Origin: Rotaria socialis
Taxonomy: Eukaryota; Rotifera; Eurotatoria; Philodinida; Philodinidae
Direction of reading: 5' to 3'
DNA: 64,000 nt
Assembly: GCA_905331475.1 (NCBI GenBank)
Contig: CAJNYU010003046.1
Location: 62,001 to 126,000 of the forward strand
This document shows positions 1 to 13,463 of this stretch, piece by piece. Position 1 is the stretch's first letter. Each line of letters opens with the position of its first letter. The translations under genes were made by a program, and so were the position numbers. Below the pieces are notes generated by a model. It ran no database searches. It saw nothing but the letters and a program-made list of their open reading frames with translations, and had not been told where the DNA came from.

Positions 1-3000
1 TATTGTTGCGTTAAATTTGTCGTTGACGATGTTTGTTGTTGCTGTTGCTGTTGAAGAATATGTACCCAATTGGTACGACTTTGCTGAAGAATTTCTTGAA
101 TTAGATTTAATTGTTGACCACATACATGTTCAGGTTTTTGAGTTAAAAGCTAAAACAAAATCGCATGCGATCAAAAAAATTATTTTTGTTCAGTAAAACG
201 GGAGTAAGCTTATTTGGATTCGATTGATTCCATAGGATGAAAGACGAGTGAGAGATTGACAACGAAACTTTAGCGATTCTAGCAAAGATAGTTTATCCTA
301 AATTTCGAATTAATTCTGGCCTCAATGAAAGCAACTAGTTCACTATTTATTTTCAGTAGCGATTGTGGTTGTGATTAAAATTGTATTCTTAAAGTATTAA
401 ATACCTTTTCTGTGAGAAGATGTTTGAATGTTTCCAATGAAAGTGCATGTCCACCATCTCGATTTTTCAATTGACTTAATAACCAATTATAAAGTTCTTC
501 ACGGTTTGTTCCTGTTGAGCCAGTGACAGCTGTTAAACAATCCCACAATCGATCAGCTTGACTTTGTGTTAGATCTATGTTAAATAAAAGTCAATCCTTC
601 ACAAGATATCTCTTTTGCTTTTGTTCAATTCACTTACTGAAGTCTTTTGGTGATGCAGATATTGAAAAAATAAATGATAAAAATTGAAAACGTACTGTTA
701 TTTCATTATGTATAGATATTAATGATGTATTTGCTTGTAAACGTTTTGTTAATTGTTCTAGATCGTTGAAAAATGCATTTAATACATGATATTTCTCTTC
801 GAATAATAGGAATATGTGTGTATTAGCACGTTGTTGATGTTGTTGAAATATTAAAAATAATTTTGGTAACAAACGTAATGAGATTAAACTTGATGTAGAC
901 TTTTTTAAATTATCTAAGCATGCTTGAATAAAATGTAATAATATACGTTTATCTTCAATTGAACTAAGTACATGACTAAATAAACGTTCAGTTTCATTAA
1001 GTAAACTATCAGGTAGATGTGTTAAATTAATTATTGTTTGATCTTGCAATAAATCCCACAGGAGTGTTTGACCAGGTAAAGATAAATTCGAAATATTTAT
1101 TTCATCATCATCAATATTACCACCGGTACTCGAACCATTCGTTGATTCTGTTGACGATGACGCTGATGAAGACGACGATGTATGATGGCCGAGATTGGTT
1201 TCAGTGTCTTGTCGTTTTCGTGTTTGTTGATCAGTTGGAGTTGACGATGCTATATCAGATAATTGATGATTGATTCGAATGCGACGTGCCGATGTTGTTT
1301 GTTGTTCCGATTCGCTCATGTCTTCGAAATCAGCCATATTTTTCGCTGAACCTGTTCCACTGAGTACATCGGAAACCGATGAACCAAAGTCACCTTCTTC
1401 TTCTTCTTCTTCTTCTTCGTCATCTTCATCGTCATCATCACCATCGTCGATATTAGGGCGAGGACTGAAAATTTCAAAGAACAATTTTGAACGATTCCAA
1501 AACAAGTGATTATTTAATGAAAACGTGACATTTGTTTTTAGACTAAAACTTAATGACTAGTTCTTTTTCTGCTTACCGTTTTTTCTTTGGTCCTATCGAC
1601 TCTCTACAATCATAGATTTCGGTTTCCATTTCCGATGGTAATGATCCAGCTTGAGATGCATCTTCAGCACTTTCAGGTGAGCCAACCTTTAATAAACGAA
1701 AAAAATCTATGAAATCAAAAGAAATACTTTTTGTTGAATTTCTACTTTTTGTTGATATTTTTTTCTCGTTGAATTTATTTCATGATCTGTATTGTTTTCT
1801 TCGTCGTCCTGTTGTTGGCGAGCTTCTTTTGCAAGCTGTTGCTGCTGCTGCTGCTGCTGTTTAGCTTTTCGATTGATCTGTTGTTTTAATGATGATTGTA
1901 CAACAGTTGGTAAAACCATTCCGCGAAGATCTTCTTCAAATATCTCATTTTGATCATCTTCGTCATCGTCAATATCCATTTGATCATCAGGAAGAACAAG
2001 TGTTTTTGAATTATTTATTATAAAACCTGAACCTGATGTTGGACGTTTCGTCGGTGTTGATAAGTCTTCGGGTTTATACATCTTTAGGAAGATGAAAAAT
2101 TTTAGTTAACAATCCAGTTTTTTTATTTACCTGACTTAAATTTGGATTCATATTATTCATTGCTTCATCATCATCAGACTCTTCTTGATTAGCAGGTGTA
2201 CCACGTTGAAATCGTTCACGATGTTGCTGAAAAGAAAGTTTCCTATTTTTAGTTTTTCGATTCATAATCAAACCGTTTTTTTTACCATCAATACTTCTCG
2301 AGATATTAGATGTGTTTCAGTTTCCGATTCATCATCATCTTCTTCATCGTTACTTGATGTTGGTTCAACTGTATGATGAAAATCGAAAAAGATTAGAATT
2401 TTTTTATTTCTACACTTTAATGATCAAACCTGTTCGATTGAATGGTATTGTTCGTCGTACAGCTGCACTTGCATTACGCAATTGTTCATCATTATTTTCA
2501 TCTTCATCTTCGTCATCTTCATCATCAGTCCATTCGTCAACAGTATTCGCATTGTTAGGATCATCTGTCTTTTTCTCTGGACGTAGAACATATCCAGATG
2601 ATGGATTTGATTTAAGAATGTTTTGCGATGGAAATTCTTTACATTTATTTGCCATCAATTTTAGAACATTTTGTTCAGTCAATGTTGGTTGTTGAGGTGA
2701 ACCAACAATGATAACTTCTTCAGCTGAATCCTCATCAACCGATCCTACTTTGACGGGTTGTTGTTGCTGTTGTAATGGTTGTTTTTTAACAGCAATTGAA
2801 CGTGGCATTGAAGGAGGAGATGAAGGCGATGTTTGACGAATTAAATGAGGTGTGTTTTTATGTTGTACTCGAGCTAAAATTAACAAAACAAAAAATATTC
2901 ATTGATTAAAACAATTATTAGATTTAGGAAGAGAACATCCGAATCGATGCTGAACCATAGTTTTAGTCACTCTCTCATGTTCGACTATTTATTATAGGAT

Positions 3001-6000
3001 TAAGTAAATGTAGTTGAAAGTCTAACGAGCCATAAAATATTTCTTTACCGAGAGAATTCTGTCATACTTGTATGAGGCAAATACCATTTTTTTCTAATTA
3101 GTCAGTATCTCTATAAGTTTTGATAAATTAAGTTCATATGAAAAAAAAAAAACGGCGTTTTTGAAATTTTTCATAAGCCTTGATGTCAACATTATTTATC
3201 ACAGGCATTCTATCTAAAAAAAATATTATCCTAGTATTAATCAGTCTTTGGTCTGCCTTCACGAGTGCAATTTATTCTTACTGAGCATCCTAAGTATGCC
3301 ACCGTTTTTCGAGGTTTCAATTTGATTCAACGATCTATTGAAAAACGCCTTACAATGAATAGATATTAGAGCTTGTCAGTATCTGTAGAAAAACAAAAAA
3401 ATCGTCATTTCAAACCTCTATGCCGAATCATTACGACATTTTTTGTTCTATCAATTCTTTTCAACGGTGATATTTGTTGTCGTTTTAAAGTTTTTTGTTT
3501 TCTTAAAATATTTTGCATATTTAAAGAATTTCTTTGATGAAATTTTTGTTTCATAGTTAATTCTTGTTGTTTTTTATTTTGCATAATTGTATTCGATGAA
3601 CGTATCAATTGACTCCAATATGATTTTGTTAATATACTTATTAATGTTAATGTTGATTCTGTATATTGAGATCGATCACTTCGACCAATTAATTGTAATA
3701 AATGATTAAGTAAATGTATATTTAAATTTTTTTGTCCTAAATTCATTAATAAATCTAATATATGTCGACTACAATGTGTTAATGATACACAAGACCATAT
3801 TAAATCAATATGTTCAACAGTAAGACGATTATTTGATGCTAGAAATATTAATATTGTTAGACATTGTTTAAGTAATTCCGTATGAAGATTTGGTCCAAAT
3901 AAATAATCAATAATTTTATTCTCAATAATCCAATTGGCTAATTTGCGTTCATGATGATTATGTGACGAATACTCATCGTTATCGTCAGTTGAACTAGCTG
4001 ATGATGATGTGACATCGTTCGTAATTTTTTGTGATGTTTCATCTTCACCATCAGATTCGCTAACAGTAAAAATTTCCTGTGTTGTATTCGCATGAGAACA
4101 ACACGATGCAGCAGCAGCAGCAGCGGCTGCAGCAGCCATCGATTGATGACGACGATATTGTGTATAATCTAGACATTGTTGAATTTGATTTGTTATATGC
4201 GATAAACCGGTTAAACGTATTGTTAATGTTGAACATGTTAAATATTTTAAGGCCAATGTTAACATTAAACGATCGAAATGATAACGTTGAAATTGTATTG
4301 TATGATGATGCTTTGGATTATATGGCGATAGGCCGCTGGTTGATGATGTTGAACGTTGTCGAAATGTTGTTGTTAAAAATAAATCTTTTAATGACGCATA
4401 TAGTAAGTCATTCGTATTCTTTTGTCCACATAAACGTAATTCATTATCAGATAATAAACACATATAACGTATTGCATGTGGCCGAATTGGTAGAAGAAAA
4501 TTCTTTATTATGTCTAAATAGATAGAGAAATTTAATTGACGAAACGTACATTTTAGAAGTATTTAAGACTGATCTCGATGGGTATCCTAGTTATTTTTAT
4601 ATCATCGAATTTATATGGAAATGGCACGTTCACCGAAAAATCTACAGAACTATTCTGCACATACTGACGCAAAAGAATGCGTGTCGGAAATTTCCGCTCA
4701 TCTCTGTTGTTCACAAATTTGATGAATAGAGTGAAATTTTTAACATATATTTCCGTTTGTCATAGTTACCTATATTTAGATGATGCCGTAAATTAGTTAA
4801 AATAACAAATAATGCATGAGCGATTGATAATGGTAACATTCGAGTATTTTTCGCTGATTCGAATACTTGCCGTATAACAATCAAACCACGATTCTCACAA
4901 AATGAACATATTTGTCTATATAAATAAAGTGATACATGATGAGAATCATTATTTCCGTTAGCATGATTTGATGATAAATTTAAATGACAATATGATGAGA
5001 GAAATGTTTTAAAATCAGCTGATGCATGTTGCATTTGATAATAGGCAACATGATGTGCCAATGATGGATTGCGATGTGCAGCTGAATATATAGGTAGATT
5101 AAGTGTAAAACAACGAGCGACACATAATAATAGACGTTCTTTTTCTTCTAATGTCCATTGGCGATATTGGCGTTGTTGCTCTTGATCTGTTGTTGTTAAG
5201 ATACTGCATATTTGTGTCAATGAATCTGATTCATTTAATTGATTTGAAATGTCTTCATCGGGTAAACTCTCCGCGATTGTAAATGTTTGTAATAAATTTA
5301 TTACATAGAGCAATAACCATTCAACTAGAGACGAAAAACGTTCTATGGTTGTGGCATCACGACATAAACATGCACACCGACTAAAATAGATGAAAAATTC
5401 AATAGATTCCTATCGGCAAATATTTGAATAATCAAGACTTGAATCAACAGCGTTTTTTAGTAAATTTCTACAATACTTTATTTGTGGAAAACTCGGCTAT
5501 TTCTTATTTTGATAAGATTCAAATCTAATCATGAGGCGCTGTTACACCCAGTCAATTATTTGTAGTTTCCGTTATTGATACTATAAATAGTTAAAAATAC
5601 TACGCATCTCGATTTTATTTGATAAGATTGAATTTTCGATTTATGTAATAATTGTGTAACATGAGTAAGCTGAATTCTATCAGTTTCTCAAAATAAACTA
5701 TAGGATTTATGAAAGACATTCAAGTTACGCAAATAACTCGATCTAGAATACTACATCATGTTGCATAGCTAGTAGGAAAAAAATAAAGAATAGCGTATTC
5801 TATAAGGAACTTCTATACGAGTGTTTCTTTTCTAATCACACAATCGATTTCGAATTTTGATCATATTTCTTTACTTGCAACTATTATCGACCATATGTAT
5901 CCGTAAAATGCGTACGTCAATATTACACGAACTTTATCCTCCCTTTCATCGGATCTCTCAGCTCACATACGAATTACTAGGTACATCCTTTTGTGAATGA

Positions 6001-6381
6001 ACGCCGGTATATCGGAATGTCAAAGAGAACAATTCCAATAGAGCATTTAGCATCACGATGCAGACATAATAATTGCTGGATTGTGAGAAATGTTCGCCTT
6101 CAAAGTACTGATTGGACAACTTTGACGGACTGCACGCTGTACGTACGCAAGAAATTTTAGAAGGATATTTATTCTAATCGTTAAATTTCTATGGGTTTTC
6201 TATCTCATGGAATAAGCTGAATTGTATTATTTCTTCGTTTCAAGATAAGATAAACTTACGTTTGAGGCCAATTACTAACATATGAAACAAATGTGCATAT
6301 GTCATCTTTTTGAAGATCTATTGCTTCAATTAATTCTAATGAGGCATCTAAATACGAAACATTTATTATTTGAATAGGCAA
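1..6381 (-). CDS. USP34: USP34-like ubiquitin hydrolase, N-terminal part (partial)
   Basis: Reading the minus strand gives a spliced protein that follows the N-terminal third of animal USP34, a very large deubiquitinase linked to Wnt/axin signalling. Recognisable blocks: exon 6260-6381 ending in NWPQT, joined in phase 1 to exon 4770-5381 (RCACLCRD); exon 3416-4513 with IRYMCLLSDNEL, LTIRLTGLSHITNQI, FGPNLHTELLKQCLTI and HCSRHILDL; acidic and Gln-rich linker exons at about 1700-2880; exon about 640-1500 with NMADFEDM, LLWDLLQDQ and SLRLLPKLF; then exons about 406-571 (RDGGHALSLETFKHLL) and 1-151. Low-complexity inserts (poly-Ala near 4102-4137, poly-Gln near 1830-1860, poly-Glu near 1400-1430) lie in linkers. 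The first exon with the start codon was not found; the exon at 6381 follows an in-frame stop and so needs an upstream exon. The USP catalytic domain lies beyond the left edge. Family assignment is firm, exon edges are approximate. Confidence 0.9.
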
Positions 6382-6952
6382 CTAAAATATTTCTTTACAT
6401 TTCTCCAATATTGGTAGTAATGTACTGCAGAGAGCACATGGTGGTTGCATTGATATCTATCTGTAAAATAATATAAACATACATATGTGAGGGCAATATT
6501 CTAAAACTGAAAGATTCAAAATTTCAACATTAGCCCATTTGGAATACACTCCTGTCATGTTCTATTCAATTATATGACTCAGTACTGTCGCGAATTTTCG
6601 AAAGCAACTCTTCCGCTTAATAATAGAAATAAAAATACTTCGATTTTCTTGAATTTGTCTTCAAGTTGACAGCATTTGTTTGTCGAATAGACAAAGAAAC
6701 TCAAAATTGAACAACGTTATCTAGGAAAAAGGTAAAGTATATACGAAGAATAGATATTGTTCATTTGTTAATTCTGAACCATTCAGATTTTAACGTTAAT
6801 GAGGGGCAATTACATTTAGAAAATAAATCTATTCATTTCTATCGAACTATAATTTAACTAATTTTCTTCTATTTTCTCCGTTTTCTTAAATAGAATATAT
6901 TGCGATGCATACAAAATGAATACAATTAGCGACATCTATAAGCGCGACTTGA
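6382..6952. other. Short divergent intergenic region between USP34-like and intersectin-like genes
   Basis: About 570 bp separate the first recognised exons of two genes that point away from each other. It must hold the missing USP34 start exon and both promoters. No SH3- or EH-type coding sequence is visible in any frame. No promoter motif stands out by eye beyond AT-richness. Confidence 0.5.
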
Positions 6953-9900
6953 ATGAGGATTTTTAATTTGAATCAGAAAAGATCCTTTTCAAATCAAATG
7001 ATGATTAGAACACGTTTGTCATCACGTTCATTCCAATCAAGAATGAATGATGAAACTTTTAGTGATGATCTAACAACATTAAATCAAAATTCATCCTCAT
7101 CCATTTTATATCGTACATTGAATGTTCACTGTGTTAGTCAAGAATATATAATTCGAAGTAAATTGTCTTGCTTGACAATATTTTTGCAAAAAATCTCAAA
7201 TTTCCGTTTTTTAATTAAGAAGAAAATTCTTCACAAGTTACTACAACAGAATCGGTTGAACATGGACAATTAACGTCCGAAAATACAAAAACAGAAGATG
7301 AGACTACTGAATCATTACAAAATCTTTTGAATTTAACACCAAGAAATATTAGCATGATTGAATTAATAACAACAGAACAGCGATTTGTACATGATATGAA
7401 AAATATTTTAAAAGTAATCTATATGTGCAGCCTATTATTATTATCTATCCAGTGTTTTAGTCAGATGTCCTCTGCTTAGGCAAAGTGATGAGAGCTAACT
7501 GTGCATGGGTTTTTCAATTTGGATCTATTGCGTAGCAATGAACGTACTGGACCGGATAAAAGAAGATGATTCAAAATAAAAACAACATTATCTGAGTTCT
7601 TCTGTAGTGTTTCGCAGATTTTTGAATTTTCCATCTTAAATTTTGAGATTGGTGTATTGAAATGTCTAAAATGTAAAAACTCTGGAAAAGTTCTTGAATA
7701 TTGTTCATACGAGGAATTATGTATGTGTAAGTCTAACTTGACAAGTCACCTTGTATAGAATCAATCTCAAGATATCAGGTGTTTTGAGTTTGAAGAGTTT
7801 CTTAGTTGATCAAGAAAAGAATACATACTTTGATAAAATTGATTTACGAGACAATGTAGTTCTTATCTGACAGTACTAGACAGAAACATCACTAATTTAT
7901 ATGTCGTATTGCATCTTACTTGTTAATATCTACAAGAGGAGAAACATCTGTTCGAGCCTTGAGCTTTCATCCGCAGTCGTTTTAAGCAATATAAACATGT
8001 CTATTGATTTATTTTTAGACATATATAAAACCAATGTCAGAAACCAATATTCTATCATCATCTCATATAGATGCACTTTTTCTTAATTGGCCAAGTTTAA
8101 CGCGTACTCATGAAAAACTTGCCAAGTAAGACTAATCATCATTATTTACTCTTCCAACTTTCCAATCTTTTTTTTGCATAGTAAACTAATCAATGCTCTC
8201 AAAAACGATGGAGAAGATATGTCAATTGGAAAAATTTTATGTGAATTCGTAAGTAAAATCAAACGTGAAAATTTCGATGGTAACAAAAGTTTTTAATAAC
8301 ATCTAAATATAAAATAGAAACTATTGTTCTATTAAATTGCTGATTAGCAACAGACGCTACACTATGTTGTTACTCTCCATCCCTCGGGCCATGCACTACA
8401 ATATTTCTTTCTCTCCTAGATTCCTCAATTGGTTACCGAATACGAAATATATTTTCGTTTCCATCCAACAGCTATGAAATGTTTTCGTGAACACTTAAAA
8501 ATTTCTTCGAAATTTCGCACTTTTATGCAGGTCAGATAATCTTCTACTATTCTTCATCATCGATCTAAATTTTGTTTTTATTAGAAAACAAAACAAGAAA
8601 GTTATGGAATAGGTACTATGGGTGATGCCAATATTTTAACATTACCATTGCAACGTATCGCTAAATATCCGTTTATGATCTATCAAGTATTTCTAAATAA
8701 AGCTAATGAAATCATTGCATCAATAGTTTTTATTTTAATAGATTTTAAAAAATACAGCAAATAATCATCATGATTATATTGAATTACATAATTCATTAAA
8801 AGAAGCTAATGAATTACGTGAAACAATAAATAATGCTATTGACGAGGAGATCAATAGGGCGAAATTTGAATGGCTACAAAAACATGTTGACTGTACAAAA
8901 ATTAATGAAGTAGAAAGAAAGAATTTTTGGTGTTAAAATAATTTGCTTTTTTTTAGACAATTATATTCAATTCATTAACAAACTTTGGTGAACAAAGAAA
9001 ATTATTACATTATAGTCACATACGAATGGTATAGACTTTCTATTACTGGACATGTTTATGAGTTTTCATTTTATAGACGAAATCAACTAATCATCTTCTA
9101 TATGCAATGTTATTTAATGATTTTTTACTTTTAACTCGTATAAAACGACCATTAATAACAAAAGTTCTTCAAATTATTAATCAAACACGATATAATTATC
9201 GACAGCATCAATATATTTACAAGCCATCCATGGCGCAAACAAATAAGGATTGGTTTGATTCACCTGAAGCTAATCATTTGTATTTAGTTGTTCATAAAAA
9301 AGTAAGTTTTTCTCTTTTGCCTTCCACACAAGAAAATTAAAAAAAAACTTCAATTTAGCCTATCATGTTACATGATATACGAAACGTAAGAATAACTGAA
9401 AATGATCCGTTAGCTTTTCAATTTGATTATCATGGATGTCAAATGATTTTCGTGACGCATGATATTAATGAAAGGTAAATAAGATTTTAATCGATTTCTA
9501 TTTTTATTTATTTTCTTTAGACTTTTATGGATAAAAAATATAAATGATGCAGTTCATGTTTGCCGTCAAAAACGTTTAGTTACTTCAATGCTTCGTGCAC
9601 CGGAATCAAGTACACATAATTGTTTGATTTAGATGTGTTAAATTGAAATACTTTTAGATTTGAATTCAGTTGTTTGTCAACCAATTGGAAAGATATTTAT
9701 TCGAGAAATCAATGCCATGAATTTACCATTAATTTCATTAGAAAAAAATGGTTAGTTATTGTTATGCATATATTGGGTACTAGTCATGAAAAATTTATGA
9801 ATTATGTATGGCGTATGGGATTATCTGATTGCTTCTTGGATTTTGACAATTTTAGAAATGATGTTTTCTAAAGGGATTCGCTACTTATTAATGTATATAT

Positions 9901-11620
9901 ATATGAACTCAGAGAGTTCATTGCTATCTGAGAAGCAATTTGAGAATGTCTCGTGCATTATGAAAAGAAAATTTAAGGTACATTTTTAGGCGGAGCACTT
10001 GCAACGGATTAAAATATTTAGCAAGATTGAAGTGGAAAAAATTTGAGGGATGTTCAGAGAAAACTTCCTGTACTGATTTAATAGTTTTCAAATAGATTCT
10101 CTTAAACAAATTAGCAAAGATTTCATTATCTCACAATACATATTACTCACAAAAGTTTCCCAATATGGTATTTAATAGCCGATAGAAATGAGTTGTTGTC
10201 AATTCAGAATTATTGATAGACAGCTAGGCGTTTCCGAACTCAAAATGCGGAGAATTTTTGTTTTGATGATTCACGTATCTACGTTAGGCAAAGAAATATC
10301 TTTTGCCAATTTTTAGGATTTATCTCGTACGAAAATCATTGAAATCTTTGATTTGTAACTATTTGGGACATAAAACCAAATCTATCAATAGGGTGAAGTC
10401 CGTACTGATATCAAATTTATCATTCGATTGTATCTCATCAATGGTGCGGTACTGTGAAGCCACTTATACCATACCACTACAACATCTTGATTAAAAGAAA
10501 ACTTTTCCGGAACTGCTTTCTTAGAAATACTACATGACTTAATTCAAGATTTCATGGAGAGACTCTCTCTCTCTCTCTTTAAAGTTCTATTGGCGGGTCA
10601 GGGTCAAAATCATTCAAATAATCTGCCAAGACTCCTGTAATCTTCAATAATGATGAAATTTGTATCCGACATCTTTGTTTGAAGTGTCACTTCATATGTT
10701 TAGAAGAAGTGCCTGACGTCTAATTTTTCACAGATGGTATCATTATTAAGTCAGCGTGTTCTTGTTCGGAGAAAAGTTTTGGAAGATTGCTTTCATGGCC
10801 TAATTCAGCATAAATATTCAGTCATCAAAAAAAACCAGGAAGTCTTCATTTTTTTCCCTGCACTAATTATATTCTTGTAATCACGTATGTCAAGGTTTAC
10901 TTCAAGATCGAGTTGGTTTCTTTTATAAATTTAGCTTCCTTACTTTTATAGATAACAATACTCCAGTAAAACGCAAAAGAAAACAGCACGTCAAACTGTA
11001 GTGCCCTATGAAACATCACAAAAAGTTGTGATATATATATAAGTAAAAATGATGAGAAAAAAGAATACTAATTAACAGATAAAGTATTAGTCGACTTAAT
11101 CTGTTGAAGAGCTGAAAATTTTAATAGTAGCCTCATTTCACGATCTGAATACTTCTGAGTCTAGATTAAAAAAAAACTCCTGACATATTTAGGTCATAAT
11201 CCGTATTGTATAATCGAAATGAATAATCATCAACGCCAGACAACGCCTGTTCTTTGTGATACAGCAAAATTACAATGGAATATTTTATTTCGATTTTTAA
11301 TTTGTAATATAAATAATGATGTTATAAAATGTTCGATCTACAATCGGTCGAAATATACAAACGATCGTAAGAGATAAATTAACTTGACGATTGTTTAATA
11401 ATCATTTATTTAAGGTCTTCTCGGTTCCATTGAAATTCCTATTCGATTTTTAGTTAAACGAGGAGTACGATACGAAGATGCATCATCGATTTATTCATTA
11501 AAAACAAATCATTCCATGGAAATTTCATCTTTAAATTGTAAAACGCGTACATTTTATCTTGAAAATTCATCGAAAAATTCACAAATATGTATTAAATACA
11601 TTGTTTATCTAAGTGAATAA
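6953..11620 (+). CDS. Intersectin-like RhoGEF with DH-PH-C2 only
   Basis: The spliced protein matches the C-terminal half of long intersectin: a Dbl-homology guanine-exchange domain acting on Cdc42-type GTPases, a PH domain and a C2 domain. Visible blocks in order: a Ser/Thr-rich leader; DH start MIELITTEQRFVHDM (about 7355-7411); exons at 8013-8126 (WPSLTRTHEKLAK), 8181-8249, 8420-8530, 8585-8688 with the DH core LTLPLQRIAKYPFMI, and 8744-8919; PH at about 8958-9640 (IIFNSLTNFGEQRKLLHYS, MLFNDFLLLTRIKRPL, WIKNINDAVHVC); C2 split by a 1.5-kb intron (KIFIREINAMNLPL near 9700, then HNPYCIIEMNNHQ near 11190) and a last exon ending at 11620. The ATG at 6953 directly follows an in-frame stop, but an AG at 6978 could accept an upstream exon. 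The EH domains, coiled coil and five SH3 domains of vertebrate intersectin are absent. Orthology to ITSN1/2 is inferred from the DH-PH-C2 order and wording. Confidence 0.88.
10561..10580. repeat. (TC)n tract
   Basis: Short CT dinucleotide run in the long intron that splits the C2 domain of the intersectin-like gene. Confidence 0.75.
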
Positions 11621-12123
11621 TGCCTTTTGTTCTATCTGTTCATTGTTGTGCTCGTTCGAAACATTGTCTTATTATTCTTTTGTTTTGCTATTGATAATTT
11701 TTGTTTAGCTATGTTTTATTTCCTTATCATTTCATCGTTGTGCCTGGTTATTCTCTTTGTTTTTTTTTAACTTCTAGTTAGTGCAATTGTGTTCGCATAA
11801 GCAAAACGTTAATGAAAATCAAATTGTTTGACTTTTTTGTTTTGTTGATCTATATCCATATGTGCGCTTGATTTATTGTTATTATATTTCAACATTTATT
11901 TGTAAAAATAAATATTTGTATACGATTCTTATGAATCGTTTATAATAATAAAAACAAAAGTCCTGGAAGCAAATCTACGCACCCTCTCACAAAGTTTATT
12001 TTTAAATACTAAATGATTATCTTTCTGAAAAGTGCACCATATGTTTTAGAATTGATCATCTAGACTTAGCGAAGAAAACCGTGCCATTCAAATTCGAAAG
12101 GAAAACCGTGTGGGTATGAACGC

Positions 12124-12516
12124 ATGAAAGCAAGCAAACTCTTGACCTATGTTATACGTATATCTAACGACAATCACGATATATTTATAATAAATAGATT
12201 AGCGAAAGAAGAAGCGCACATCATGTTGAAGATGAACAATCTATCTTGTCAGTACGAGCACTTCAGCATAATAGAGTTAATGAATGGGCTTGAAATTTTC
12301 ACGTCAAATTCTTTTTCACTAGCTTGGTTAGATCAATTATATAAATGTCTTGTCAGAATGTATTATGTAAGATATTCAAAGGTTATACGATTTCGATTTA
12401 GGTTTTTTGGAAAAAAAATACAAATAGCAGACGATATAGTTTATTATACACTAATAAATTCACTATTGTGTGATGCATATGGGTTGAATAAAAACTTTTA
12501 TAATTCCATACAATAG
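12124..12516 (+). CDS. Weak candidate ORF, 130 aa, unknown
   Basis: A single uninterrupted frame from ATG to TAG encoding 130 residues rich in Ile, Leu, Asn and Lys, with no recognisable domain, signal peptide or transmembrane segment. In sequence this AT-rich, one open frame of this length somewhere in 64 kb is expected by chance, so length alone is no evidence. It starts about 500 bp past the intersectin-like stop on the same strand, and no splice-linked neighbours were seen. Most likely not a gene; listed because nothing else explains the interval. Confidence 0.12.
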   Translation: MKASKLLTYVIRISNDNHDIFIINRLAKEEAHIMLKMNNLSCQYEHFSIIELMNGLEIFTSNSFSLAWLDQLYKCLVRMYYVRYSKVIRFRFRFFGKKIQIADDIVYYTLINSLLCDAYGLNKNFYNSIQ

Positions 12517-13423
12517 CCTATTCATTGAATACGATAATTTATTAATAAATACATGAATAAACATTTCTTCTTTGTTTGCCAAATGGCCCAAAAAGCAAAA
12601 AGATTTTTTCAAGGCAAATTGCCGTTTTTATCTCATGGTATACGAGCACCTTGAAATCATGTGATGGAATAGTGTCTTTAGATTTTTATTTTATGAAATC
12701 AATGACAAACATCAAATATGTTTTTGATGCCAAAAATTATCAATGATAATCATTATATAATTGTGATAAAATATTCTTGATGAGCATACATGTATATCAA
12801 TAGATTATGAAAGAACTTGAAAATCAGCATTACTTCTATTATTGTTTAAAAAACATTATCTCAAGGTCTTTTGAAATAACTGGAAATAGACAAATAAATT
12901 TTCAGCATCTTTTCCATCTAATTTCGAGCCATTGTTAATGAAAGCAAAATCGAGAGTTCTTCTGTTATACCTAAAGAATTTTATTCAAGTCGGAAATCTC
13001 AATAGACCTTTTCATATATTGTCCCCTTTCGCAACACGCAATGAATAGATGTTTTTTTGGCATGCATTTAATGTAATATCTAAAAATATAGCAATTCATA
13101 TCTAAATTATATCAATATTGCCTAACTTAATACAGTAGTATCTATTCTGGTGAAAGGATGCCTTTAAAAAAATTGTTTAATCTAATTTTGTAATTCAACA
13201 TCTTTTAAATCCATTAAATATCTGAATGAAAAAATGTGCTGTCTTTTAATTCAATATATTATCGCTTTTAACAAATGACTACCAATAAATTTATCGGTCT
13301 GTTTAATTAATTTGAACGTAATCTATAATTGATAAGTATTTATCAATTAATTGAAACAGTGTATATGAGCTGGGAATCACGATAAGTGATAAGAAAAAAG
13401 TTATTTTAAAAAATATCTTGGGT

Positions 13424-13463
13424 GGGGTGTGGGTGCGAAGAGAGATAAGAACATCCACACCCC
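13424..13463. repeat. G/C-rich short inverted repeat
   Basis: GGGGTGTGG at 13424-13432 is matched by its exact reverse complement CCACACCCC at 13455-13463, with a 22-nt loop. The surrounding few hundred bases are very AT-rich, so the G-rich patch stands out. It could be a transcription-stop hairpin, a remnant of a mobile-element end, or a fragment of G-rich telomere-like repeat; none of these is proven. Confidence 0.6.

Noticed and set aside
1270..1509. Plus-strand frame with a long Ser run
   Set aside because: It is the antisense of the Glu/Asp tract in the USP34-like exon; the minus strand carries the conserved protein.
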